Assembly (NCBI RefSeq): GCF_039831995.1
Contig: NZ_JBDOIO010000003.1
Span: 3,834,325-3,898,324, forward strand
Length of the DNA stretch: 64,000 nucleotides
From: Paenibacillus pabuli
GTDB lineage: Bacteria > Bacillota > Bacilli > Paenibacillales > Paenibacillaceae
Direction: 5' to 3'
Shown piece after piece: positions 33,792 to 41,501 of the stretch (within the stretch, counting starts at the first letter, position 1; the number at the start of each line of letters is the position of its first letter). The position numbers and the translations under genes are program-made. The notes below the pieces were generated by a model. That model saw nothing but the letters and a program-made list of their open reading frames with translations, was not told the DNA's origin and did not search any database.

Positions 33792-34893
33792 CGCACGTGA
33801 AAACAGACTTAGCGGGCTTGCCGAGCAGCCTGTACTGCAGCTCCTGGATGAGCTGGACAACCATATCACCGATGACGAATTCCGCAGCAGGCTGAAAGGC
33901 TCTCTGCATCAGCTGAGTGATCTGAAGTTTGCACTGGATGAATCCTCTATCGTTGCCCTCACAGATCGTAAAGGGAAAATCCAGTACGTGAACGATAAAT
34001 TCTGTGAGATTTCACAATACGAACGACAGGAATTGATCGGTCAGGATCATCGGATCATCAATTCGGGATACCACGGCAAAACGTTTATGAAAAACCTGTG
34101 GGAAACCATCTCCTCAGGACGAGTATGGAACGGAGAGATTCGTAACCGGGCGAAGGATGGCAGCCACTATTGGGTGAATACAACGATTGTGCCTTTTCTC
34201 GACAATGACGGAGAACCATATCAATACTTGGCTGTACGCAGCGAAGTGACGAAGCTGAAACAGGTCGAAGCCGAATTGCAGACGATGATGACCCAGGTCA
34301 TGAATATCCAGGAAGAGGAACGCCGCCGAATCTCCCGTGAGCTGCATGACGGAATCGGACAGAGTCTCTTCTCGCTTGTTATTCAGATGGATCAGCTGCT
34401 AGCCGATAAGCCTCATTCCGGCGTGGAATCGCTGCGTAAGCAAGTTACGGGTATTATGGAAGAAGTCCGGGGCATGGCCTGGGAACTCAGACCTTCCGTG
34501 CTGGATGATCTGGGCGTCGTTCCGGCCATCCGGACTTACATTGAGAACTATACCCGTCATTACGGCATTGAAGTCGATCTGGAATGCAACCTGCGCAGAC
34601 GGCTGGAGATGAACCGGGAGATCGCCATGTACCGGATTATCCAGGAGGCACTTACCAATGTCGCCAAGTACGCTGATGTAGCCGAAGCACAGGTAACGGT
34701 GGAAGATTCGCAGGAAGGCACGGTTGTAACCATCGCGGATCAAGGTGCCGGATTCAATGTACAAACTGCAGGTCATGGCGTCGGACTGTTCAGTATGGAA
34801 GAACGTGCTCGTGGTGCAGGAGGAACGCTGACGTTATCATCCGAACCGGGTGAAGGTACAAGCATTACGCTTCACCTTCCAAGAGGTATATAG
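33784..34893 (+). CDS. nreB: PAS-domain histidine kinase (NreB-like, HisKA_3)
   Basis: A 369-residue cytoplasmic kinase with no membrane segment. A PAS domain spans about 50-155 (SSIVALTDRKGKIQYVNDKF, then DHRIINSGYHGKTF and WNGEIRNRAKDGSHYWVN). The HisKA_3 dimerisation motif ERRRISRELHDGIGQSL places the phospho-His at H188. HATPase motifs follow (EALTNVAKYA, DQGAGF, GVGLFSMEERA). The PAS has only one Cys (C74), whereas staphylococcal NreB needs four for its oxygen-sensing Fe-S cluster, so the sensing chemistry must differ. The start is TTG at 33784, overlapping the regulator stop by 8 nt, with AAAGGGG upstream. Confidence 0.88.
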   Translation: MSSARENRLSGLAEQPVLQLLDELDNHITDDEFRSRLKGSLHQLSDLKFALDESSIVALTDRKGKIQYVNDKFCEISQYERQELIGQDHRIINSGYHGKTFMKNLWETISSGRVWNGEIRNRAKDGSHYWVNTTIVPFLDNDGEPYQYLAVRSEVTKLKQVEAELQTMMTQVMNIQEEERRRISRELHDGIGQSLFSLVIQMDQLLADKPHSGVESLRKQVTGIMEEVRGMAWELRPSVLDDLGVVPAIRTYIENYTRHYGIEVDLECNLRRRLEMNREIAMYRIIQEALTNVAKYADVAEAQVTVEDSQEGTVVTIADQGAGFNVQTAGHGVGLFSMEERARGAGGTLTLSSEPGEGTSITLHLPRGI

Positions 34894-34936
34894 AACGGAA
34901 CGAATATGGTTTGTATGCACAATCCACAGCTGAAAG

Positions 34937-34979
34937 AAGAGAGCTGCTCGCGGATTTATTCCAAGAGCGGCCTCTTTGC
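34937..34979 (+). terminator. Terminator-like hairpin after the nre-like operon
   Basis: GAGAGCTGCTC pairs imperfectly with GAGCGGCCTCTTT around a 15-base loop. A short T-run follows. Confidence 0.55.
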
Positions 34980-35056
34980 GTTCAGATTTTGGTGCAAATG
35001 ACAAAATGAAAGTCTAAAATCAGATAAATTCAATATGATGGATAAATATATTGACT

Positions 35057-35070
35057 CGAATTACGATTCG
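35057..35070. promoter_or_regulatory. Inverted repeat upstream of the Lrp/chromate operon
   Basis: CGAAT-TACG-ATTCG is a perfect 5-4-5 repeat about 85 bases before the Lrp-type gene and a candidate autoregulatory site. A promoter-like TTGAAG-N17-CATATA follows near 35107-35135. Confidence 0.4.
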
Positions 35071-35155
35071 TCATTAAACTATGAATGCTGCATGCAAAAT
35101 GCATTTTTGAAGGTTTACATTTTATATTCCATATATAGAACGAAAAGGATGATCA

Positions 35156-35653
35156 ATGATGTCAGAAAAACGCTCCTCTAAAGGAGGAGAAATCCCGCAA
35201 ATGTACAATCTGGACGCGATCGATCGGAAAATTATAGCTGCCCTGCACCAGAACAGCCGTATATCCTATACGGATCTGGGTGCACAGATTGGACTGTCAC
35301 GTGTAGCTGTTCAGGCTCGCATCAATGCGTTATCCGAAAAAGGAATCATTGAACGATTCACGGTTGTCATCAATCCGGGTAAGGTTGGGCTTCAGGTCTC
35401 CGCCTTTTTTAATGTGGATGTGGAGCCGCCCTTCCTTGATGAAGTCGCTGAGAAACTGGACGAGGAACCAGCGGTAACCAGCCTCTATCATATGACGGGT
35501 CCAAGCACACTGCACATGCACGGCATTTTTGCCGACATGGAAGAGATGGAGCAGTTTCTGCTGGAGAAGCTCTATAAGATGCCTGGCATTGTGAAGGTCG
35601 AATCACAGTTGTTGTTAAAACGATATAAAAGCCGAATGGGCATGAGACTGTAG
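35156..35653 (+). CDS. Lrp/AsnC-family regulator (YwrC/ChrS-like)
   Basis: A 165-residue regulator. The AsnC-type helix-turn-helix reads [47 protein letters not shown]; an RAM ligand-binding domain follows ([17 protein letters not shown] onward). Two starts are possible: ATG at 35156 with AAAAGGA 6 nt upstream, or ATG at 35201 with AAAGGAGG 13 nt upstream; the second gives the family's usual short N-terminus. It heads an operon with two chromate-transporter halves, the same order as B. subtilis ywrC-ywrB-ywrA, so it probably regulates that pair. Confidence 0.88.
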   Translation: MMSEKRSSKGGEIPQMYNLDAIDRKIIAALHQNSRISYTDLGAQIGLSRVAVQARINALSEKGIIERFTVVINPGKVGLQVSAFFNVDVEPPFLDEVAEKLDEEPAVTSLYHMTGPSTLHMHGIFADMEEMEQFLLEKLYKMPGIVKVESQLLLKRYKSRMGMRL

Positions 35654-35665
35654 GAGGAAAACAGC

Positions 35666-36253
35666 ATGAGTTGGAAAGATTACACCGGTCTCGTTACAGG
35701 TATGGTGCGAACCGGAATATTGGGTTATGGCGGCGGTCCTTCGGTTATTCCGTTGATCCGTTATGAAGCCGTCACCCGCTACAAATGGGTCAGTGATGAG
35801 GAATTTGGCGAAATTTTGGCCATTGCCAATGCCCTGCCTGGCCCGATTGCAACCAAAATGGCCGCCTACCTCGGTTACAAAACCAAAGGTGTGCTTGGTG
35901 CCATCGTGTCCGTGCTGGCACACATTTTGCCCACGAGTATTGCCATCATCGCCCTGCTTGGCTCCATGTACGCACTCCGTGAGTCGAAGATCGTAGCAGG
36001 CATGGTAGCGGCTGTGCGTCCCGTGATCTTTGTGATGCTGGGAATGATGGCTTATGAATTCGCCAAAAAAGCATGGTCCGGACTCGGCAAAACCTTTGCC
36101 GCCCTGTTTGGCGTCATTGCGTTTGTGCTGTTACAGCTGCTGAATATTCATCCCGGCATTGTCATTGCAGTCTTTCTTGGTTATGGGGTATTCCATCTGG
36201 ATCTGGTTCAGCGCTACAGGTCCAAGCGCAGCTCGGACAAGGAGGTGTCCTAA
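35666..36253 (+). CDS. Chromate transporter (short-chain ChrA), first half
   Basis: A 195-residue membrane protein with about six helices. It carries the CHR domain signature GYGGGPSVIPLI near the N-terminus and LAIANALPGPIATKMAAYLGYKTKG. Short-chain CHR proteins work as pairs with opposite topology to export chromate; this is the YwrB-like partner. AGGAGGAAAACAGC precedes the ATG, and only 12 nt separate it from the Lrp gene. The second half starts 3 nt after its stop, so the two are probably co-translated. Confidence 0.92.
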   Translation: MSWKDYTGLVTGMVRTGILGYGGGPSVIPLIRYEAVTRYKWVSDEEFGEILAIANALPGPIATKMAAYLGYKTKGVLGAIVSVLAHILPTSIAIIALLGSMYALRESKIVAGMVAAVRPVIFVMLGMMAYEFAKKAWSGLGKTFAALFGVIAFVLLQLLNIHPGIVIAVFLGYGVFHLDLVQRYRSKRSSDKEVS

Positions 36254-36256
36254 CCG

Positions 36257-36802
36257 ATGCTTCAGACATGGTGGGAATTGTTTTGGGGATTTTTCGTAGC
36301 AAATATTTTGGGGTACGGGGGCGGTCCTGCCTCCATCCCGCTCATGCAGGAAGAAGTGGTCAACCATTATCAGTGGATGACGACGGAGCAATTCGGTGAT
36401 GTGCTCGCCATCGGGAATGCACTGCCTGGTCCAATTGCCACCAAGATTGCCGCATTTGTCGGTTATCAGGTGGCCGGTTGGTTCGGAGCGTTTATCGCCA
36501 GTTTTGCCACGATTGTACCTTCGGCCACCGCGCTGATCCTGCTGCTCCGTTTGCTCAACAAGTATCGTACATCACCCAAAGTCAAAGGGATGACGCTGCT
36601 TGTGCAGCCGGTCATTGCGGTGCTTATGATCCTGCTCACGTGGGAATTCGGCCAAGTATCCACCGATTCCATTGGGATCTGGCAGACGTTGATCATTGCG
36701 GGAATCTCTTTATGGGTCATGACCAAGACCAAACTGCATCCGGCTATTTTAATTGTTATTGCTTTTGCTTATGGTGCCTTGGTTCTGTCTCATACGATGT
36801 AA
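36257..36802 (+). CDS. Chromate transporter (short-chain ChrA), second half
   Basis: A 181-residue CHR-domain protein homologous to the preceding one: GYGGGPASIPLMQEEVV and LAIGNALPGPIATKIAAFVGYQVAG. About six helices are predicted. AAGGAGGTGTCC precedes the ATG, inside the end of the upstream gene. It is the YwrA-like partner needed for a functional chromate exporter. It is the last gene of the operon, before a strong terminator. Confidence 0.92.
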   Translation: MLQTWWELFWGFFVANILGYGGGPASIPLMQEEVVNHYQWMTTEQFGDVLAIGNALPGPIATKIAAFVGYQVAGWFGAFIASFATIVPSATALILLLRLLNKYRTSPKVKGMTLLVQPVIAVLMILLTWEFGQVSTDSIGIWQTLIIAGISLWVMTKTKLHPAILIVIAFAYGALVLSHTM

Positions 36803-36837
36803 TCAGCTGATCAGAAATATCTTATTGTGTTCATACC

Positions 36838-36883
36838 AAAAAACGGTGATACCAGCATCTGAGCTGGCATCACCGTTTTTGAG
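36838..36883. terminator. Bidirectional intrinsic terminator
   Basis: AAAACGGTGAT-x-CCAGC pairs with GCTGG-x-ATCACCGTTTT, flanked by A and T runs. It separates the chromate operon from the convergent Big_2 gene. Confidence 0.88.
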
Positions 36884-36909
36884 TTTATATCTCACCTTTA
36901 AGGCAAGTC

Positions 36910-39279
36910 TTATTTCGCTTCAACAACGACGGTTACTTTTGTTTTCACACCAGCATAACTAACCGTAATGGTCGCTTTACCTTTACCGTTAGCCTGGATG
37001 ATGCCATCCTTCACCGATGCTGTTGCAATACGGGAGGACTTCCAGAGTGCCGGTTTGGAGACATTCGCTTCACTGCCATCCGTATACGTTGCAGTTGCTA
37101 CCACGGTAACCTTATCCCCTGGTTTCATGGTCAGGGTTACCTTATCCGTTTGCAGATATTTCAGTGTATCTACTTCGATAGCCACAGTTACGGACTTGCT
37201 GCCGTATTTTGCTGTTACTTTCGCTTTACCTGAACCAATGGCTTTTACTTTACCTTTGGTTACCTGAGCTACTTTGTAGCTGTTGGTTTTCCATTCAGCT
37301 TTGTCTGTTACATCGCGTTCGCTACCGTCGTTAAAATACGCCACAACGGTAATATCAGCTGTCTCGCCAGATTTCAGGGATACGGCTGGTTCTGATGCTT
37401 CAATGCGGACAATAACGTCCACTTCGATCGCGATCGTAACCTTTTGGGAACCATATTCTGCAGTGATGTTTACTTTACCGCTCCCATTTGCCGTAACCAA
37501 ACCTTTTTTAACATCTGCTACACGAGCATTGCTCGTTTTCCAGGTTGCTTCTGAGGTTACATCCAGTGTATTACCATCTTCATCTGTACCGGTTAGAGTA
37601 ATTTGCTGCGTTTCTTTGGAAGCCAGTGCAATAAAGTTTACATCTGCTTCAAGCCCGCTTGCCATACCAACCTCAACAGACATGGTCAGTGTTTTTCCAT
37701 CCACTTTAGCTGTAATGGTTGCCTTGCCGACAGCCATACCCTTTACTTCGCCATCCTTGGACACTTCGGCAACCTTATCACTGCTGCTGCTCCATTCTAC
37801 ATCTTCAGTAACAGCTTTGGATGTGTTGCCATATACAGCAAGAACCTCTGCAGTAAAGCTATCACCCACACCGATGGATTTTTTCTTGTTTTGCATTTCG
37901 TATTTGTCCGGCACATCTACACTTACAGTGATTTTGACCGTTTTGCCGCCATAAGCCACTGTAATGGTTGCCTGTCCCGATTTGTAAGCAGTAAGTTTTC
38001 CTTCAGATACATAAACGATATCTTCATCGCTTGAGGTCCACGTTGCTTTGGATGTTACGTTTTCCGTACTTCCATCCACATACTCAGCGTTGACCGTAAG
38101 TTCTTTTTCCTTTGTTCCAGTCAAACTCATAGCCAGTTTATCTTCAACGTCAACAACGTCCAGATAACGAGCGGTGTCAACATCTACAGTAATTTCAACG
38201 GTTTTACCACTGTAGCTAGCTTTAACTGTAGTTGTACCTTGGCCAATGGCTGTAATTTGCCCTTTATATACAGTAGCAACCTTCTCATTGCTTGAAGTCC
38301 ATACTGCTGTATTGGTTACATCCGAATCTGAACTATCCGGGTAGATCGCCGTCAGTGTCAGTTGCTTGGAACGATCCGTATTGCTTAACTTGAAGAATAA
38401 TTTTTGCTCGTCGATCTTCAGATTGCTTGTCCGGTCCACATCTACATCAATCGAAACGGTTTTAGTACCGTATTTAGCTGTGATTACAGCTGAACCCGCA
38501 GCATAACCTGTGATGGTGCCCTTAAGTACATCAGCGATTTTCTCATCACTAGAGCTCCAATCTGCAAGAGAAGTTACATCTCTGGTCGTTCCATCGGGAT
38601 AAGTTGCCGTCAAAACAACCTTGTCACTCTTGTTCAACAACAGGTTCACTTGCTTTTTGTCTGTATCGATTCGTTTCACGACTTCGACGTTGACTTCAAC
38701 AGTAACAGACTGTTTCCCCACCTTACCTGTAATTAAGGCAGTACCCGCGCTCTGTCCGGTAACCTTACCGTTAACTACTGTCGCTACCTGTTCGTCATCA
38801 GAAGACCATTCTGCGATATCGGACACCGATTCAGAAGTGTTGTCACTGTAAGTTGCTGTCAATGTGATCTGATCGGATTCGCCTGTACGAATATCAATCG
38901 TTTGCTTGTCTTTCGTCAATGCCTTAACCTTCTTGGTTACATTCACCTGAATGGATTGGGGCTTATTTTCATAGGAGACGATGACAGTTGCCTGTCCCTC
39001 ACCTTTGGCTGTAATTGTTCCGTTATATACCGTAGCCACTGCAGTGTCATCACTGCTCCAGCTTGCATTCACTGTAATATTGCTTGTCGAAGCATCCGTG
39101 TAGACTCCTGTCGCTGTTACAGAACTGGATTCTCCTACTTCAAGTGCCACTTCATTTTTGGAAACCACTATTTTGGACAGTTCCTTATCTGCCGCAGCGG
39201 CCAAGCCTACGTTGGAAATACTCAGCACGAGCACCAGCATCATCACCATGTACTTGGTCAATCTTGGCTTTAACATCAT
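36910..39279 (-). CDS. Secreted protein with nine Big_2 (bacterial Ig-like) repeats
   Basis: A 789-residue exported protein made almost entirely of nine tandem Ig-like domains of about 84 residues. Each has the Big_2 pattern: a hydrophobic strand, D-V-T, then W-[ST]-S-x-[DNS]-x-x-[VI]-A-x-V and GxATI-T-x-Y. Examples are WSSDDTAVATV, WSSSDEKIADV, WTSSNEKVATV and WKTSNARVADV. The signal peptide ends near GLAAAAD. No catalytic domain, S-layer homology domain or LPXTG motif is visible. The two adjacent ATG codons (39279, 39276) follow GGGGGG. Such proteins usually act in adhesion or as cell-surface spacers; the role here is unknown. Confidence 0.88.
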   Translation of the reverse strand: MMLKPRLTKYMVMMLVLVLSISNVGLAAAADKELSKIVVSKNEVALEVGESSSVTATGVYTDASTSNITVNASWSSDDTAVATVYNGTITAKGEGQATVIVSYENKPQSIQVNVTKKVKALTKDKQTIDIRTGESDQITLTATYSDNTSESVSDIAEWSSDDEQVATVVNGKVTGQSAGTALITGKVGKQSVTVEVNVEVVKRIDTDKKQVNLLLNKSDKVVLTATYPDGTTRDVTSLADWSSSDEKIADVLKGTITGYAAGSAVITAKYGTKTVSIDVDVDRTSNLKIDEQKLFFKLSNTDRSKQLTLTAIYPDSSDSDVTNTAVWTSSNEKVATVYKGQITAIGQGTTTVKASYSGKTVEITVDVDTARYLDVVDVEDKLAMSLTGTKEKELTVNAEYVDGSTENVTSKATWTSSDEDIVYVSEGKLTAYKSGQATITVAYGGKTVKITVSVDVPDKYEMQNKKKSIGVGDSFTAEVLAVYGNTSKAVTEDVEWSSSSDKVAEVSKDGEVKGMAVGKATITAKVDGKTLTMSVEVGMASGLEADVNFIALASKETQQITLTGTDEDGNTLDVTSEATWKTSNARVADVKKGLVTANGSGKVNITAEYGSQKVTIAIEVDVIVRIEASEPAVSLKSGETADITVVAYFNDGSERDVTDKAEWKTNSYKVAQVTKGKVKAIGSGKAKVTAKYGSKSVTVAIEVDTLKYLQTDKVTLTMKPGDKVTVVATATYTDGSEANVSKPALWKSSRIATASVKDGIIQANGKGKATITVSYAGVKTKVTVVVEAK

Positions 39280-39499
39280 TTCCCCCCGATTATCATCATT
39301 TTTTTCCTTAAATTTAATGTCGGCAAGTTCTTTCCAGATGTTTAGGCTTTCAGTGATTTTTCAGGAAAAAGATTGGAATACAATTCCGAGATCTGATCTC
39401 TCTTCAAGGAATCATACCCGCCAGCATTCCGCATAACCTATCTATATTGCTACTTTATAGGCGCCAAGCAAATGAAGTTTACATGATAGGAGGAGAAAC

Positions 39500-40129
39500 A
39501 TGCGGCAGCCCTTTGATTACATCGGATATTGGGAGCAAACATACCGTTCCGGAGAAACTTCAGGACGTGGATCTTACGGGGTTCTGGCTGAATTCAAGGC
39601 CGAGATTGTGAACGGATTGATCCAGCAGGAGGGCATTACCAGCGTAATCGAGTTTGGATGTGGGGACGGCAACCAGCTGCAATATATGAATTATAAAGAG
39701 TACCTGGGTGTCGATGTCGCTGCCTCTTCGATACGCCTGTGTGCCTCAAAATTTGCCACGGACGCCTCCAAAAGTTTCATGCGGTATACACCTGGCCTTT
39801 GGATCAACCGGGGCTTTCTGACGGCTGACCTTACGGTGTGTCTGGATGTGCTGTATCACATCACGGATGAGACCGATTTCCGCAATACACTATATGACAT
39901 CTTGCATTCATCGAAGGAATGGGTTGTACTGTACACCCGATTGAAGGAAAACGGCAATCCGGGCGTGGACACGATTCAGGATCGCAACCTGTTCCACTAT
40001 TTATTTGATTATCCCGACTTCAAGGTTCAGGAGATCATCCCGCAGCGATATCCCGATCTATCTTCAGCGGACTTCGTGATCCTTAGACGCGTTCCTTCAA
40101 GCAACAAAACTAAATCGAGCAACTCATAG
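39500..40129 (+). CDS. Class I SAM-dependent methyltransferase
   Basis: A 209-residue protein with a Rossmann-type methyltransferase core. Motif I reads SVIEFGCGDGNQLQYM, followed by the acidic GVDVA and a motif-II-like LTVCLDVLYHITDE. The N-terminus (FDYIGYWEQTYRSGETSGRGSYG) resembles methyltransferases of glycan or natural-product clusters. ATAGGAGGAGAAAC precedes the ATG. The gene stands alone; the substrate cannot be inferred. Confidence 0.85.
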   Translation: MRQPFDYIGYWEQTYRSGETSGRGSYGVLAEFKAEIVNGLIQQEGITSVIEFGCGDGNQLQYMNYKEYLGVDVAASSIRLCASKFATDASKSFMRYTPGLWINRGFLTADLTVCLDVLYHITDETDFRNTLYDILHSSKEWVVLYTRLKENGNPGVDTIQDRNLFHYLFDYPDFKVQEIIPQRYPDLSSADFVILRRVPSSNKTKSSNS

Positions 40130-40133
40130 CGGG

Positions 40134-40187
40134 AAAACCACCCAACAACAGTCCAATGGAAGATGGGCTGCGTCAGGTGGTTTTTTA
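40134..40187. terminator. Intrinsic terminator after the methyltransferase
   Basis: AAAACCACC pairs with GGTGGTTTT, with an inner CAGTCC/GGGCTG stem, then TTTATTT. It lies between convergent genes. Confidence 0.75.
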
Positions 40188-40223
40188 TTTAAACTCACTT
40201 ATTTTCTTTCCGAAATGTTGACG

Positions 40224-41360
40224 TTAAAACAAACCCGAACGCCCGCGCAGCTTCGCCAGCGCTTCCATATAGAAATAGTCGCCGTAGATGATCGGCACAT
40301 TCAATCCCCGTCCTTCCGGGTAATGCACGGTTCCCTGCATGATCAGCCCCTCTTCCGCTGCTGACTCGCCTGAGCTGTAGCGCTCATGCAGGCCGCGAAC
40401 GATGCGCTCTCCCGCTGCGGCATACTCTTCTCCGCGTGGCGACAGCTTCGCCAGCTCAAGCAGACCGCTCGCCGCAATCGCAGCGGCGGACGAATCCCAC
40501 GCCACCTGATGCTCCGCAGGTGCGCGGAAATCCCAAAACGGCACGATATCTTCGGCAAGCATGGCGAGGAAGAAATCGGCCGCGCGTTCCGCTGTCTCCA
40601 GATAGCGGGCTTCGCCCGTATACCGGTAAGACAGCGCAAAACCATGCAGCGCCCAGGCGGTGCCCCGCGCCCAGGCGGAACCCGGAGCATGGCCCTGTCC
40701 GCCATGCTCTCGCAGCTTCTGCCCCGTGTGTGGATCGAACTCCACCACGTGGCAGATGGACCCGTCTGCGCGGATGAACTCGCGCGCTACAGTGTCCGCA
40801 TGTGCTTCCGCCAGCAAGCGGAAGCGGGGGTCGCCGCTCTGCTCGGATGCCCAGTAAAGCAGCGGCAGGTTCATCATGCTGTCGATGATGGCTACGCCGC
40901 GTGTATCCATCGTGGACGAGTTGAAGTTCCAGGCACGAATGAACTGACCGCGTACATTGAAGCGAGCAGCAAATAGATTGGCAGCAAGCATCCCCCGCCG
41001 CCGGCTGTCCATGCTGCTAGTCTGGCGGTAAGATGCTACGCCGCTAAGCAGCCAGATGAACCCCAGATCGTGATCCACTGAATCCGGATTGCGGAGGCAC
41101 CCCTCCAGCTGCCGTTCACAGCTATCTGCAATACGAGACAATGGAGCAGCATCTACATTTTCCGGGGACTCACCATACACAAGCCATAACAGTCCTGGCC
41201 AGAAGCCGGCTGTCCACCATTCCGGATCATTCTGGTCATACGTTCCCTGCGGAGAGATGTGTGGAAAGGAATCCTTGATTCGCTGTGCGTTGCGAATTGT
41301 TTTGTCCGCTCCCTGCCGCCATGCTTCTTCAACCCATGTTATCGATGTGGATGTACTCAC
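40224..41360 (-). CDS. Glycoside hydrolase family 88 (unsaturated glucuronyl hydrolase)
   Basis: A protein of about 378 residues with the alpha/alpha-barrel pattern of GH88. It releases 4,5-unsaturated uronic acids from lyase-generated oligosaccharides by hydrating the double bond. Conserved segments include WWTAGFWPGLLWLVY, SVDHDLGFIW (catalytic Asp) and GVAIIDSMMNLPLLYWAS (second Asp), plus GSAWARGTAWALHGF. There is no signal peptide, so it acts in the cytoplasm. GAGGAGG lies only 2 nt before an ATG at 41366 but 8 nt before GTG at 41360, which I prefer. It lies 141 nt downstream of the heparinase-like gene on the same strand. Confidence 0.9.
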   Translation of the reverse strand: MSTSTSITWVEEAWRQGADKTIRNAQRIKDSFPHISPQGTYDQNDPEWWTAGFWPGLLWLVYGESPENVDAAPLSRIADSCERQLEGCLRNPDSVDHDLGFIWLLSGVASYRQTSSMDSRRRGMLAANLFAARFNVRGQFIRAWNFNSSTMDTRGVAIIDSMMNLPLLYWASEQSGDPRFRLLAEAHADTVAREFIRADGSICHVVEFDPHTGQKLREHGGQGHAPGSAWARGTAWALHGFALSYRYTGEARYLETAERAADFFLAMLAEDIVPFWDFRAPAEHQVAWDSSAAAIAASGLLELAKLSPRGEEYAAAGERIVRGLHERYSSGESAAEEGLIMQGTVHYPEGRGLNVPIIYGDYFYMEALAKLRGRSGLF

Positions 41361-41501
41361 GAGCATTGCCTCCTCTATTCGTATCCTTATTTATTTGCTC
41401 ATACACATACGCAACTTAAAATTACTATATTGGCACGCCGCCTTCACAAGTCCTCATTGCATCGGTCCAGTCCGGTTTGACTTCTATTCTAATTCTCCGA
41501 C

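Noticed and set aside
36968..38034. Long plus-strand frames opposite the Big_2 gene.
   Set aside because: They are antisense shadows produced by the regular repeat composition and have no start sites.
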